From NCBI GenBank assembly GCA_964511495.1, contig CAZEFT010000001.1, positions 191,854-255,853 on the forward strand: a stretch of 64,000 bases of DNA. The letters run 5' to 3'. Shown here piece by piece: positions 18,093 through 26,892 of this stretch. The notes below the pieces were generated by a model. That model made no database searches and had not been told where the DNA came from. It worked only from the letters and a program-made list of their open reading frames with translations. Every line of letters begins with the position of its first letter. The stretch's first letter is position 1. A program made the translations under genes and the position numbers. This DNA is from Litorimonas sp964511495. Lineage in GTDB: Bacteria; Pseudomonadota; Alphaproteobacteria; Caulobacterales; Maricaulaceae.

Positions 18093-18105
18093 TAAGAAAC
18101 GGCTA

Positions 18106-19176
18106 ATGATGACAGATGCTCTCCCTCCCGGTTCGACGATAGGCATTTTCGGCAGCGGTCAATTGGGTCGTATGCTGGCTTTGGCTGCCGCCCGTTTGGG
18201 ACTTAACACCCATATTTATGCGCCAACAGGCGCGGATAGTCCGGCGGCCCAAGTCGCCACAAATTTCACGACAGGGGATTATTGGGACGAAGACGCCGTT
18301 TTGAAATTTGCGCAATCCTGTGATGCGCTGACTTATGAATTTGAAAATATTCCTTCCGCCACAGCAGAATTGGCCCAGTCCGCCAAACCACTCTTTCCGG
18401 CTCCAAATTGTCTTGATGTCTCACAAGACCGATTAAGCGAAAAACGCTTTATCTCTGAAACAGCAGGCGTCCCGGTTGCTCCTTTTGAAGACGTAAAAAA
18501 TGCTTTCGACGTTAAGCGCTTTATGCGCCGCACTGACAGCGGGTGTGTTTTGAAAACCCGACGCTTCGGATATGACGGGAAAGGACAAGTCATCATTCGC
18601 ACGCCCGACGAGATTGAAGAACAATGGGCCAAGATTGGCTCCGAACCAGTGATTGCCGAGGCTTTCATTCCTTTTGAACGCGAAGTTTCGATTATTTGTG
18701 CTCGGACACAAAAAGGAGAAATTGCCGCCTATCCTTTAACTGAGAATGTCCACCGCAATCACATCCTTCATACAAGTGTCGCGCCAGCTCCTCGCGCCAA
18801 TGGGAACGCTCAGGATTTGGCCATCCGAATCATGGAGGAATTGAATTATGTCGGGGTCATGGCGACGGAATTTTTCGAACTCTCGGACGGTTCGCTCATG
18901 GTCAACGAAATCGCCCCTCGCGTTCATAATTCCGGGCACTGGACGCAAGATGCCGGCTGTACGGACCAATTTGAACAACATATTCGTGCCATCGCAGGCT
19001 GGCCTTTAGGAGAGACCACCCCTAAATCAGCCGTGACAATGACTAATCTCATAGGTGATGATGTGACTGCTTGGGAGACATTCGCTTCTGAACCCGGAAC
19101 ATCTCTTCACCTCTATGGAAAGAAAGACATTCGTGCCGGACGTAAAATGGGTCATATCAATCGCCCACACACATAG
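18106..19176 (+). CDS. purK: N5-carboxyaminoimidazole ribonucleotide synthase
   Basis: PurK makes N5-CAIR from AIR, bicarbonate and ATP. The ATP-grasp protein begins with IGIFGSGQLGRMLALAAARLG, and contains TYEFENIP, KTRRFGYDGKGQ and the metal-site stretch VNEIAPRVHNSGHWT. The frame is open upstream into purE, but I place the start at 18106 (MMTDALPPG), which gives 356 residues, the usual size, and avoids a 77-base overlap. It is co-transcribed with purE. Confidence 0.96.
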   Translation: MMTDALPPGSTIGIFGSGQLGRMLALAAARLGLNTHIYAPTGADSPAAQVATNFTTGDYWDEDAVLKFAQSCDALTYEFENIPSATAELAQSAKPLFPAPNCLDVSQDRLSEKRFISETAGVPVAPFEDVKNAFDVKRFMRRTDSGCVLKTRRFGYDGKGQVIIRTPDEIEEQWAKIGSEPVIAEAFIPFEREVSIICARTQKGEIAAYPLTENVHRNHILHTSVAPAPRANGNAQDLAIRIMEELNYVGVMATEFFELSDGSLMVNEIAPRVHNSGHWTQDAGCTDQFEQHIRAIAGWPLGETTPKSAVTMTNLIGDDVTAWETFASEPGTSLHLYGKKDIRAGRKMGHINRPHT

Positions 19177-19205
19177 GTTTGACAGGTCTGATGACGGGGC
19201 CTTAA

Positions 19206-19910
19206 CTAGCTCCGACGGCGACGCCGTTTAAAGCGCGGTAAGCCACCATAGCGTAAAGCCCCCAAAGCAGAGGCTGGAGACGGCCAATCTTTCGTCGCAG
19301 ATTTTACCTGCCATTTTAACCGTTCAAACTGCATGACATTGGCAATACGCGCGTCCAGAAATTCTCGAGCCTTTACTTTGGCGGGGTCAGGGTCATTTAA
19401 CCAAACGGGTAAAGTGGCGCCGATGACGCCGGATAATATTGTCCGCTTTGAATAATAATTTGCGTCGGTGGATGTATCACCAATCGCACGCCAAATCATA
19501 TCCGCTGCCGCCCATAATTGCCCTGTCGCACTGAGGCGACCGGAGAGAAAGCTGTCGGGCAGGGCCAAACGCGACATAGCCCGTCGCGCAGCATCTTCGT
19601 GAGAGCCGATTGCTTCTAAGCGAGCCAATACGCCTTGGGTTACCTTATCGCGGATTTTCATCTCTGATAGAGTTAAGGCGCTTAACCGCTCTTGCGCCGT
19701 CAAATTTAACTGCTCTGACCAATAGGCTAATAGGTCCAAAACACCTTCCGGAAAATAGAGTGCATCCGCACCCTCGGGCAGGTCTGTTCTATCAACAGCC
19801 TGGGCAAGCATTTTATCGGTCCAACCTTCAAACGGCACGAGGCCTAAGGCCGCCTCTAAGATTTCATCCCGAGGTGCAACATTTTTGGATTTTGCAGAGT
19901 ACTCTGTCAT
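19206..19910 (-). CDS. COQ9 family protein
   Basis: The stretch WRAIGDTSTDANYYSKRTILSG is the COQ9 signature (bacterial relatives of TetR-fold lipid-binding COQ9). In mitochondria COQ9 presents ubiquinone precursors to the hydroxylase COQ7, and the alphaproteobacterial protein is presumed to aid ubiquinone synthesis. The product is 234 residues, with an unusual arginine-rich end (FKRRRRRS). It converges on purK. In many relatives the gene is divergent from rpsU, which is not present here. Confidence 0.9.
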   Translation of the reverse strand: MTEYSAKSKNVAPRDEILEAALGLVPFEGWTDKMLAQAVDRTDLPEGADALYFPEGVLDLLAYWSEQLNLTAQERLSALTLSEMKIRDKVTQGVLARLEAIGSHEDAARRAMSRLALPDSFLSGRLSATGQLWAAADMIWRAIGDTSTDANYYSKRTILSGVIGATLPVWLNDPDPAKVKAREFLDARIANVMQFERLKWQVKSATKDWPSPASALGALRYGGLPRFKRRRRRS

Positions 19911-19982
19911 GGTTTCTATATAAGGCGCTACACTGCAGATGTCACCTGATGGGTCGGATTTGCCGCAGACGCATCAATCTCC

Positions 19983-21467
19983 TTAGCCCAGCTTCTTTCT
20001 CAAAATTGTACGTTTGAACCAATCATTAATCGCGCCGACTCCTGAACCTGACAATACACCATATCGGAAAACACGGCCCGCCGCCCAGATTACACCGATA
20101 GAGACCAGTCCTAATACGACGGCAGAGACAATTAATTCCCATAAGGGTGGGTCAGAGGGCAGGCGAATAATGACGGCAAAAGGCGCAGATAAAGGAAACA
20201 GACTGGCAATCCGCAAAAGTGAGCTATCGGGCGAATTCAACCCTAAAGGCACAACTAAAATGCAAAGCGTTAAAACGATTACAATCGGGGTCGTAATCGT
20301 TTGAGCGTCCTGCATGGATTGACTCAAAGCCCCCATGGCGATGAAACAGGCCCCGTAAAAAATATATCCCAAGACCAAAAAGATAATAAAGAAAATAATC
20401 ATTTTCGGTGTGAAGCTCTCGACCAAAGCTCTCGCAATCTCTGAGTCTTGCATCGTAACGACAGCGATAATACCAACAATGCCGAGACATATATAAGGGG
20501 CCATTGCTGTCAGAGTAAGCGCGGCGACACCTAATAATTTTCCGAAGATAATCTCTGAAAACCGTGTGGAGGCCAACATCATTTCAAGAAGCTTATTAAG
20601 CTTCTCTTCTAGCATGGAAGTCAATAACATGTAAGCGCCGGAAAAAACGGTCAGCCATAAAAATCCCGACAGGGCCGCTGCAACGAAATAAGGCACCCTA
20701 TCCGCTTTGGTTACGGCCTTTGCGCCGTCATCCACACCTTCTTTTGACGGATCAAAGCTCTCAACTTTCAGCTTACCCTTTTGCGCCTCTTTGAAGCCTT
20801 CACGAGTTAATCCGCCTGAGGCTAAATATTGTGTTTCGGCTAAGGCCTTAAAATAGTCTTCTGTCAAAGACTTGGCTTCATAGGCATTAATGTTTTTTGA
20901 CCAGTAATTAACAATAGGGCCGTCAGCATTTGATGAGATGCGAATGAGCCCGTCCAAAGAGCGAGCCTTGCCGTCTACCATGATGGTTTTTACGCCCAAG
21001 AGATAAGGTTTGATTGAATCTAAATCTTCTGCAGGCAAATCAACAAAATTCAATTTTTTCTCAATCGGCTTTAACTGCCCTTTGAGAGCCGGAATGCGCG
21101 CTTCTATCTCTGCCTGTGCCGCATCAACACCGTCTTTTTCTAAAACCGTTTTAACGGCTTGCGCCGCTTCATCATCAAGCATTGTGCCTTGAAGGCTTTT
21201 TATGGCCTTTTCAAAAAGCGCTTTTTGCCGAGTTTCATGGAGAGCCAAAATACCGGCTTTATGTGCACCAGTTTCATCCAATATCGCCTCATAACGCGGC
21301 GGTGAAACTTCGACATCAAATTGCGTAAAGGCATAACCGATGGCGGCACCGACAAAAGGCATAAGGAAGGAGATCCAGAACCCGACGGTTTTGACATAGC
21401 CAAGATAATCGCGTCTCGCGATTAGGAAGGTCCGGCGTAAATTTACCTTAGGAAGCCACGTTGTCAT
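19983..21467 (-). CDS. ABC-2 type exporter permease (NatB-like)
   Basis: The 494-residue protein has one membrane segment near residue 30, a large extracytoplasmic domain (about 55-255, lysine and glutamate rich) and five to six C-terminal membrane segments from about residue 260. This is the architecture of ABC-2 permeases such as NatB. MLEEKLNKLLEMMLAST is the conserved coupling helix region of that group. It starts 2 bases after the ATPase gene. Na+ export is the textbook role of NatAB, but the substrate here is unknown. Confidence 0.88.
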   Translation of the reverse strand: MTTWLPKVNLRRTFLIARRDYLGYVKTVGFWISFLMPFVGAAIGYAFTQFDVEVSPPRYEAILDETGAHKAGILALHETRQKALFEKAIKSLQGTMLDDEAAQAVKTVLEKDGVDAAQAEIEARIPALKGQLKPIEKKLNFVDLPAEDLDSIKPYLLGVKTIMVDGKARSLDGLIRISSNADGPIVNYWSKNINAYEAKSLTEDYFKALAETQYLASGGLTREGFKEAQKGKLKVESFDPSKEGVDDGAKAVTKADRVPYFVAAALSGFLWLTVFSGAYMLLTSMLEEKLNKLLEMMLASTRFSEIIFGKLLGVAALTLTAMAPYICLGIVGIIAVVTMQDSEIARALVESFTPKMIIFFIIFLVLGYIFYGACFIAMGALSQSMQDAQTITTPIVIVLTLCILVVPLGLNSPDSSLLRIASLFPLSAPFAVIIRLPSDPPLWELIVSAVVLGLVSIGVIWAAGRVFRYGVLSGSGVGAINDWFKRTILRKKLG

Positions 21468-21469
21468 AA

Positions 21470-22438
21470 TTACGCCTCCTCTTTCTGCGGGTCTTTATCG
21501 TGCAAATCAGAACTGTCTTTCATCGTCGCCCGCACATCATCGCCGACCAAAGCCACAAAGGCTTCATGCAAGCTCGGCTGACGCGGTTCGAAACGCGTGA
21601 GAGCTATTTTTTCACTCACACATTTTTCCAATATGGTTTGCGGCAGGGCGTCTTTTTTTAAGGTCACCATCAGACTCTCATCTTTGCGCGTCTCTATTGT
21701 CTTGGCAAAATGCGTCATGACTTCGCGTAGGCGCACATCATCGGAGGCGATAATCATACGGCGCGGCGCTTTGGAGAGCGCCAATTCCGTTGAGCCGTCA
21801 AAGACAACGGAGCCGCCCCCCATCAAAATAATCCGATCACATAAACGTTCGGCATGTTCCATGACATGGGTTGAGAAAATAATCGTCCGACCGCGAGCGG
21901 CAATCTCGCTGACAATGCCCTCCAAGACTTGTTGATTGACCGGATCCAGTCCTGAAAAGGGTTCGTCCAAAATGTAAAACTCCGGATCATGCGCAATGGC
22001 TGAGAGGAGTTGAACCTTTTGCGCCATGCCCTTGGACATATCTTTGTTTTTCTTTCGCTTTGCTTCGGAGAGGCCATAGCGATCAAGCAATTCATCGGCG
22101 AGCATGAAAGCCTCGCGTTTGGCCATACCGTTCAGACGCGCCATATGCGCAATACTTTCCCGCGCCGTTTGCTTTTTATAAAGGCCGCGCTCTTCGGGCA
22201 AAAATCCCACGCGTCCGAATGCGGGCTCTCCGGGGGCTTGGCCAAAGAGTTGAATCTCGCCTTCATCGGGTGGAATAAGCCCCAAGGACATGCGGATTGT
22301 GGTTGTCTTGCCAGCGCCGTTCGGCCCCAAAAAACCAACGACCTCCCCAGGGTTGATTGTAAAGCTCACATCTTTCACGGCCTGTTTGCCGCCAAAACTT
22401 TTGGACACAGATTTCAGAGAAAGCGGAGACGTCATCAT
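21470..22438 (-). CDS. ABC transporter ATP-binding protein (NatA-like, DUF4162 tail)
   Basis: Walker A is GPNGAGKTTT, the Q-loop is followed by FLPEERGLYKK, the signature is MSKGMAQKVQ (a diverged LSGGQ), Walker B is FYILDEPFSGLD, and the switch His is in STHVMEHAERL. The EERGLYKK and KGMAQK variants are typical of the NatA/DrrA group with a C-terminal DUF4162 domain (residues 215-300). It partners the permease encoded 2 bases downstream. Confidence 0.93.
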   Translation of the reverse strand: MMTSPLSLKSVSKSFGGKQAVKDVSFTINPGEVVGFLGPNGAGKTTTIRMSLGLIPPDEGEIQLFGQAPGEPAFGRVGFLPEERGLYKKQTARESIAHMARLNGMAKREAFMLADELLDRYGLSEAKRKKNKDMSKGMAQKVQLLSAIAHDPEFYILDEPFSGLDPVNQQVLEGIVSEIAARGRTIIFSTHVMEHAERLCDRIILMGGGSVVFDGSTELALSKAPRRMIIASDDVRLREVMTHFAKTIETRKDESLMVTLKKDALPQTILEKCVSEKIALTRFEPRQPSLHEAFVALVGDDVRATMKDSSDLHDKDPQKEEA

Positions 22439-22557
22439 ACGTCCTTATGGCCGAATAGAAAAATGAGGCAAGCATCTTTGACTTCATTTATTGGAACCAT
22501 TCGCGCGCGTATTTGTTCAAGCATTTAATGAGATGACCCGATGGTGAGCAGGAGTGA

Positions 22558-22743
22558 GTGAAAGCCAAATCCAAAGCCCAACAGAAAGCAGCCGGAGCCT
22601 CCCTCTCCGCTAAACGAGGCGATATCAAGGAGCACGCGTTACAAGGAGCCTCAATCGAAATGTATGAAACAATGAGCGAGGCCGAATTAGAAGAGATGGC
22701 CTCCACGAAGCATGATGACTTGCCGGAGACAGTAGAGCGTTAA
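22558..22743 (+). CDS. DUF3008 family small protein
   Basis: The 61-residue protein starts at GTG 22558 after AGGAG and reads VKAKSKAQQKAAGASLSAKR, then MYETMSEAELEEMAST. This is the DUF3008 family, which begins M(P)AKSKAQQKAAG, so the GTG start is well supported. It is hydrophilic and probably helical; the function is unknown. Its stop codon overlaps the stop of the converging hydrolase gene (shared TTAA). Confidence 0.88.
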   Translation: MKAKSKAQQKAAGASLSAKRGDIKEHALQGASIEMYETMSEAELEEMASTKHDDLPETVER

Positions 22744-23555
22744 GGTCTCGGGCCTTCCCCCTCTGCCGTCACGGCCAAATGGCGCAACACGATCTCTCGC
22801 CCGCCTAAGGCCCAAAGGTTGATATGGTCACCGCCTTTAATGATATGAGCCTCTTTCGGCCCTTGGTAGCCGTCATAAAGCCTCTGGCCTTGTGACAAAG
22901 GGACAACCTTATCAGCCGTGCCATGCGTCCAAATCAGCGGAAAAGTTTTACCCTGCAAAGCCAAGTCTGACCGAAAAGTGTCTTTCATCAACAAGCCGAC
23001 CGGCAGAAACCTCATGGTCATTTTCGCCATATCCAGTGTTGAATTAAAAGGCGCATCCACAAATAAGAGGGCAGGCTCATAGCTATGGCTGAGTTGCGCC
23101 GCGACACCAGACCCGAGCGATGTCCCGTAAAAGACAATACGGTCAGGCGTGATATTGCGAGCGAGTAAAGCTTCATATTGCGCCTTCGCCGCATCGACTA
23201 AGCCTTGTTGCGTGGGCGAGCCGCTTTGCCCCGGATAGCCCGGATAGCCCACGGAAAGCACGCCATGGCCTACTTCGATCAAATCGCGGAAGATGTCATA
23301 ATTACTGTATATCGCCGAACCATTTCCATGAAAGACCATAACGACACTATGCCGCTCTGTCGCCGGCGGTGACCACCAAGCGACCACATCACCATCGGCG
23401 TCGCGCCATTCCTCCATCGCAACATTGACATCTTGCGGCGACAGATAAACAGCAGGCGGAAAGTAAAGTAATTTGCGCTGAGCGCCGTAAATGAAAAGCA
23501 CAAGCCCAATATAAATCACGGCCAAAATACCGAAAATCCATATAAGCATTTTCAT
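22740..23555 (-). CDS. Membrane-anchored alpha/beta hydrolase (ABHD13/BEM46-like)
   Basis: An N-terminal membrane segment (residues 3-25) is followed by QRKLLYFPP, characteristic of the BEM46/YfhR/ABHD13 group. The oxyanion strand is VMVFHGNGSAIYSN, the nucleophile elbow FYGTSLGSG, the acid Asp lies in TFPLIWTHGTADKVVP, and the His in KGGDHINLW. Substrates of this group are not well defined; a thioesterase or depalmitoylase-like role is possible. The predicted topology puts the domain in the periplasm. Confidence 0.88.
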   Translation of the reverse strand: MKMLIWIFGILAVIYIGLVLFIYGAQRKLLYFPPAVYLSPQDVNVAMEEWRDADGDVVAWWSPPATERHSVVMVFHGNGSAIYSNYDIFRDLIEVGHGVLSVGYPGYPGQSGSPTQQGLVDAAKAQYEALLARNITPDRIVFYGTSLGSGVAAQLSHSYEPALLFVDAPFNSTLDMAKMTMRFLPVGLLMKDTFRSDLALQGKTFPLIWTHGTADKVVPLSQGQRLYDGYQGPKEAHIIKGGDHINLWALGGREIVLRHLAVTAEGEGPRP

Positions 23556-23866
23556 ATTTTTATCCCTACTCTGTGATTATTATCCCTCTTGATACGCCTC
23601 TCTTAAGCAAAGCGCAGCAGCGAGTGCACAACATGGCACATTATGGACCTTACGCCACGGTCAAAAAAATAATCGGATCATGAAACTCTCTGGAAAAGGA
23701 CATTTAAATTTAGTGTTGGGCAACACTATTCAATAATTTCAATGACTTAGAAGGAAATAAGGTCAAAAATATCAAAATTCTGCCCTATTCCCGTCACATT
23801 TGACCGTGAGTTTTCACTCCATGGAAACACCCCACGCTAAATGTGAGGTGTTATATGGAGGAAAAA
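23556..23866 (+). promoter_or_regulatory. 311-base intergenic region with leader hairpin
   Basis: No gene was found. Close to the downstream start is an inverted repeat, TCACATTT(23794-23801)-CGTG(23805-23808) with CACG(23833-23836)-AAATGTGA(23839-23846). It ends 9 bases before a strong GGAGG (23858-23862) and ATG at 23867. It could be an operator of about 53 bases, or a leader stem limiting access to the ribosome site. The rest is AT-rich with no recognised promoter. Confidence 0.4.
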
Positions 23867-24415
23867 ATGCGTATCTTTCGTCGTTATTGCGGCACAGCTC
23901 TTGTGATGTTTACAGCACTCAATACTTTACCAGCCTTGGCCTACACCATCGATGAGGCTGAAACCGAAGTAGAGGCTTCTGTGAGTATTGAGCTTGTTAG
24001 AAAAACACGAGTCTCTGAACGAACATATGATGTCACAGCCGAAGGCGATCACTTTGACAGTCGGTCCGAGGTTTTTGATGAAGCGCTTTACAAGGCCGCG
24101 CGGAAAACACTCAATAAAGACTATGAATGGTTCCGTGTGTTGGACCGTGATACGGACCGTGAAACCGTTTACACAAATCGCGACAGAGGCTCAACTTTTG
24201 AGGCGCGCTATGAACGTGTCCCTGTCAGACGCTGCGGCTTGCTCGCTTGCAGTACGACCTATGAGAGCCGCAAATCCGGTCATGTAGAGTATCGCACACC
24301 GGAGCGGGCCGAGACGCGTTATTCCGTGACTTTAGAATTTGAAATGGGCGATGGCCCGGCTCCTGAAGGGCCATCGGTTTATGATGCCAGTTTGATCAAG
24401 CGCTCCTATCGTTAG
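23867..24415 (+). CDS. Secreted protein of unknown function
   Basis: ATG 23867 is chosen because GGAGG sits 5 bases upstream; an in-frame GTG lies 24 bases earlier. A signal peptide (MRIFRRYCGTALVMFTALN... ending near ALAY) gives a mature periplasmic protein of about 155 residues. It is rich in Arg, Glu and Tyr and contains two closely spaced cysteines in RRCGLLACSTTYES that could form a disulfide. No family recognised. It ends before a strong terminator and stands alone as a monocistronic unit. Confidence 0.75.
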   Translation: MRIFRRYCGTALVMFTALNTLPALAYTIDEAETEVEASVSIELVRKTRVSERTYDVTAEGDHFDSRSEVFDEALYKAARKTLNKDYEWFRVLDRDTDRETVYTNRDRGSTFEARYERVPVRRCGLLACSTTYESRKSGHVEYRTPERAETRYSVTLEFEMGDGPAPEGPSVYDASLIKRSYR

Positions 24416-24440
24416 AGAAGATCACCCCAAAACAAACAAA

Positions 24441-24468
24441 GCCTCTCATTCTCATGAGAGGCTTTTTT
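24441..24468. terminator. Rho-independent terminator, probably bidirectional
   Basis: The stem GCCTCTCAT/ATGAGAGGC with a 4-base loop is followed by six T on the plus strand. On the minus strand it is followed by TTTGTTTGTTTT, so it can serve both the secreted protein gene and pntB, which converge here. Confidence 0.9.
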
Positions 24469-24489
24469 ATGTATCCCAGTTTGATTGGG

Positions 24490-25896
24490 CTAAAGCGTCT
24501 TGATGATTTCTTCGACCATTTTCTTGGCATCGGATAAAAGCATCATCGTGTTGTCTTCGTAGAAGAGATCATTATCAATGCCTGCATAGCCAGGAGACAA
24601 AGAGCGTTTAACAAAGAGCACTGTGGCGGCCTTATCAACATCCAAAATCGGCATGCCGGCAATAGGACTTTGCGGATCTTTTTTCGCGGCCGGGTTAGTC
24701 ACATCATTCGCACCAATCACGAAGGCGACGTCTGCGTTAGAAAATTCTGAGTTAATATCTTCCAACTCAAAGACTTCATCATATGGGACATTGGCTTCGG
24801 CCAAAAGCACGTTCATATGGCCCGGCATGCGGCCCGCCACAGGGTGAATGGCATAGACCACGTCAACGCCTTCTTCTTTCAGCGTATCAGCCATTTCTCG
24901 CACGGCATGTTGAGCCTGTGCCACAGCCAAACCATAGCCCGGTACGATAATCACCTTTGAGGCATTCTTCATAATGAAGGCGGCGTCTTCGGCAGAGCCG
25001 CGCTTGACCGGACGTTGCTCTTTATCTCCGGAAGCTGCGGCGGCATCATCACCGCCAAAACCACCCAGAATAACCGAGATGAAACTTCGGTTCATCGCCT
25101 TACACATAATGTAAGAGAGAATAGCGCCTGACGAGCCAACAAGAGCCCCCGTTACGATCAACGCCATATTGCCTAAAGTAAAACCAAGCGCCGCTGCCGC
25201 CCAACCGGAATAAGAATTCAGCATGGATACCACAACGGGCATATCCGCACCACCAATCGGAATAATCAGCAGGAAGCCAATCACGAAAGTCAGAGCCAGC
25301 AAGACCCAAATCAACACAGGGTCATTTCCGCCCGATTTCATCAACATGCCTATGACGACAGCAATGCCAATAGCGAGCGCCAAATTAATCACATGTCGGA
25401 AAGGCAACATAATCGGGGCGCCCGACATATTTCCGTTGAGTTTTGCAAACGCAATCACGGAGCCTGAAAACGTAATGGCACCAATCGCTGCTCCCAGTGA
25501 AAGCTCCAAAAGACTGCCTGCTTTGATTTTACCATCCGATATAATACCGAAGGCATCAGGCGAGAAATAGGCCGCAACAGCGACCAAAACAGCAGCGAGA
25601 CCAACAAGCGAGTGAAAGGCCGCGACGAGTTGCGGCATATCCGTCATAGGAATTTTCTTGGCGATAACAGCACCAATTATGCCGCCAATGACCAAACCGC
25701 CCCCGGCAAAAATAAGTCCGGCCCCGCCCATACCCGCGACCAAAAAAGTCGTGATAATCGCAATCGCGATACCGAGCATGCCAAAATAATTTCCGCGCCG
25801 CGATGTTTCGGGCGAACTGAGGCCACGCAGAGCCAGAATAAAGAGGACAGCCGAAACCGTATAAAGGATAGCGGCCAAATCAGCGGAGAGGGTCAT
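24490..25896 (-). CDS. pntB: NAD(P) transhydrogenase subunit beta
   Basis: PntB forms the membrane proton channel together with PntAB and carries the NADP(H)-binding domain III. The 468-residue protein has eight to nine membrane segments up to about residue 260, then domain III with VPGYGLAVAQAQH, AIHPVAGRMPGHMNVLLAEA and IGANDVTNPAA. All are diagnostic. The enzyme couples proton entry to NADPH formation from NADH. Its ATG overlaps the stop of an upstream lipoprotein gene by ATGA, an unusual insertion into the pnt operon. Confidence 0.97.
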   Translation of the reverse strand: MTLSADLAAILYTVSAVLFILALRGLSSPETSRRGNYFGMLGIAIAIITTFLVAGMGGAGLIFAGGGLVIGGIIGAVIAKKIPMTDMPQLVAAFHSLVGLAAVLVAVAAYFSPDAFGIISDGKIKAGSLLELSLGAAIGAITFSGSVIAFAKLNGNMSGAPIMLPFRHVINLALAIGIAVVIGMLMKSGGNDPVLIWVLLALTFVIGFLLIIPIGGADMPVVVSMLNSYSGWAAAALGFTLGNMALIVTGALVGSSGAILSYIMCKAMNRSFISVILGGFGGDDAAAASGDKEQRPVKRGSAEDAAFIMKNASKVIIVPGYGLAVAQAQHAVREMADTLKEEGVDVVYAIHPVAGRMPGHMNVLLAEANVPYDEVFELEDINSEFSNADVAFVIGANDVTNPAAKKDPQSPIAGMPILDVDKAATVLFVKRSLSPGYAGIDNDLFYEDNTMMLLSDAKKMVEEIIKTL

Positions 25897-26549
25897 TTCA
25901 TATTTTCCACTTCTGAGGCATCCATTTTTTTCATCGTGGATTCAGGCAACTCAATCATCGCCAAATCAGGATAGGCCGATTGAAACATTTTCAACATGAT
26001 CTCATCATCCAATCGCGCCACATACCATTCACTGCCATCCATGATGGCAACGGTCGTGGAGTGTGTTTTAACGACTTTGCCGGGCTCATCATTCACGCCC
26101 ACAATCATCGTACTGGGAATGAGCACGTAAGGCCGATCAGACTGAGACGTTTCAAATTTCGCCACATCGAGGTCGAAATCAAAGCTTTGTAACGAGACGG
26201 TCTCCAAAGCTCTTTTCCAATCCTGCTCGACAAAATCACGCATAGAGGCTTCGTTCTCACCCGTGGCCTGCATCATCGCATAACGCAGTTTCGGCGGAAC
26301 ATAATCAAAGCTCGCCCCAATATTACCGGCCGCAAACAAAGCTTCATAACTGGCCATACGGGATTTGAGGGCCTCAGGCATAACCTTGACTTGAGCTGTC
26401 TCTGCGACCTTTTCCATTTTCTTGGTTTCGGCAGAAACTGGCGCTTGGCTTGTCGTGTCATTATTACAGGCCGTCAACGCCATGACCGCTCCTGTGAGCA
26501 TGACCACGCGGAAAGTCTTCGATGGAATAGAAAGAGAATGGAACCTCAT
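25893..26549 (-). CDS. Lipoprotein of unknown function inside the pnt operon
   Basis: A signal peptide ends in lipobox LTAC (Cys28), followed by an Asn/Thr/Ser-rich linker and a roughly 180-residue periplasmic domain. Recognisable patches are FVEQDWKRALETVSLQSFDF and DGSEWYVARLDDE. The latter recalls NTF2-like or DUF4019-like lipoprotein domains, but I cannot assign one. The gene lies 1 base after pntAB and overlaps pntB by 4 bases, so all three must be translated from one message. An assembly or quality-control factor for the transhydrogenase is conceivable; that is inference. Confidence 0.82.
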   Translation of the reverse strand: MRFHSLSIPSKTFRVVMLTGAVMALTACNNDTTSQAPVSAETKKMEKVAETAQVKVMPEALKSRMASYEALFAAGNIGASFDYVPPKLRYAMMQATGENEASMRDFVEQDWKRALETVSLQSFDFDLDVAKFETSQSDRPYVLIPSTMIVGVNDEPGKVVKTHSTTVAIMDGSEWYVARLDDEIMLKMFQSAYPDLAMIELPESTMKKMDASEVENMK

Positions 26550-26550
26550 C

Positions 26551-26880
26551 TTACTTCCCCTTTTTCTTATACATGGCGAGCATACGCTGCGTCACGAGGA
26601 AGCCGCCGAAAATATTGACCGCACAAAGCCCTACGGCAACAGCGCCCGTCCAAGTAGAAATGGGCGCATCACTTTTTGTGCCGGCCGCCACTGCAATAAG
26701 GGCCCCGACAATAATGACGGATGAAATAGCATTGGTGACCGCCATAAGCGGGGTATGCAGGGCGGGTGTCACCGACCAAACCACATAATAGCCAACAAAA
26801 ATCGCCAGCACAAAGATTGTGAGTTGAAAAACGAGCGGGCTGACTGCCGCGCCCCCTGCCATAATTAACATCGCGCTCAT
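26551..26880 (-). CDS. pntAB: NAD(P) transhydrogenase subunit alpha 2 (membrane part)
   Basis: This 109-residue protein has three membrane segments and the conserved stretch GYYVVWSVTPALHTPLMAVTNAIS, which is the membrane part (domain II) of the alpha chain. Alphaproteobacteria often split PntA into a soluble PntAA and this small PntAB, as here. It begins 12 bases after pntAA. Confidence 0.95.
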   Translation of the reverse strand: MSAMLIMAGGAAVSPLVFQLTIFVLAIFVGYYVVWSVTPALHTPLMAVTNAISSVIIVGALIAVAAGTKSDAPISTWTGAVAVGLCAVNIFGGFLVTQRMLAMYKKKGK

Positions 26881-26892
26881 ATCCTTAGCCCT

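Noticed and set aside
18016..18105. Longer purK start overlapping purE
   Set aside because: The extra 30 residues have no family match, and the internal MMTDAL start gives the normal PurK length.
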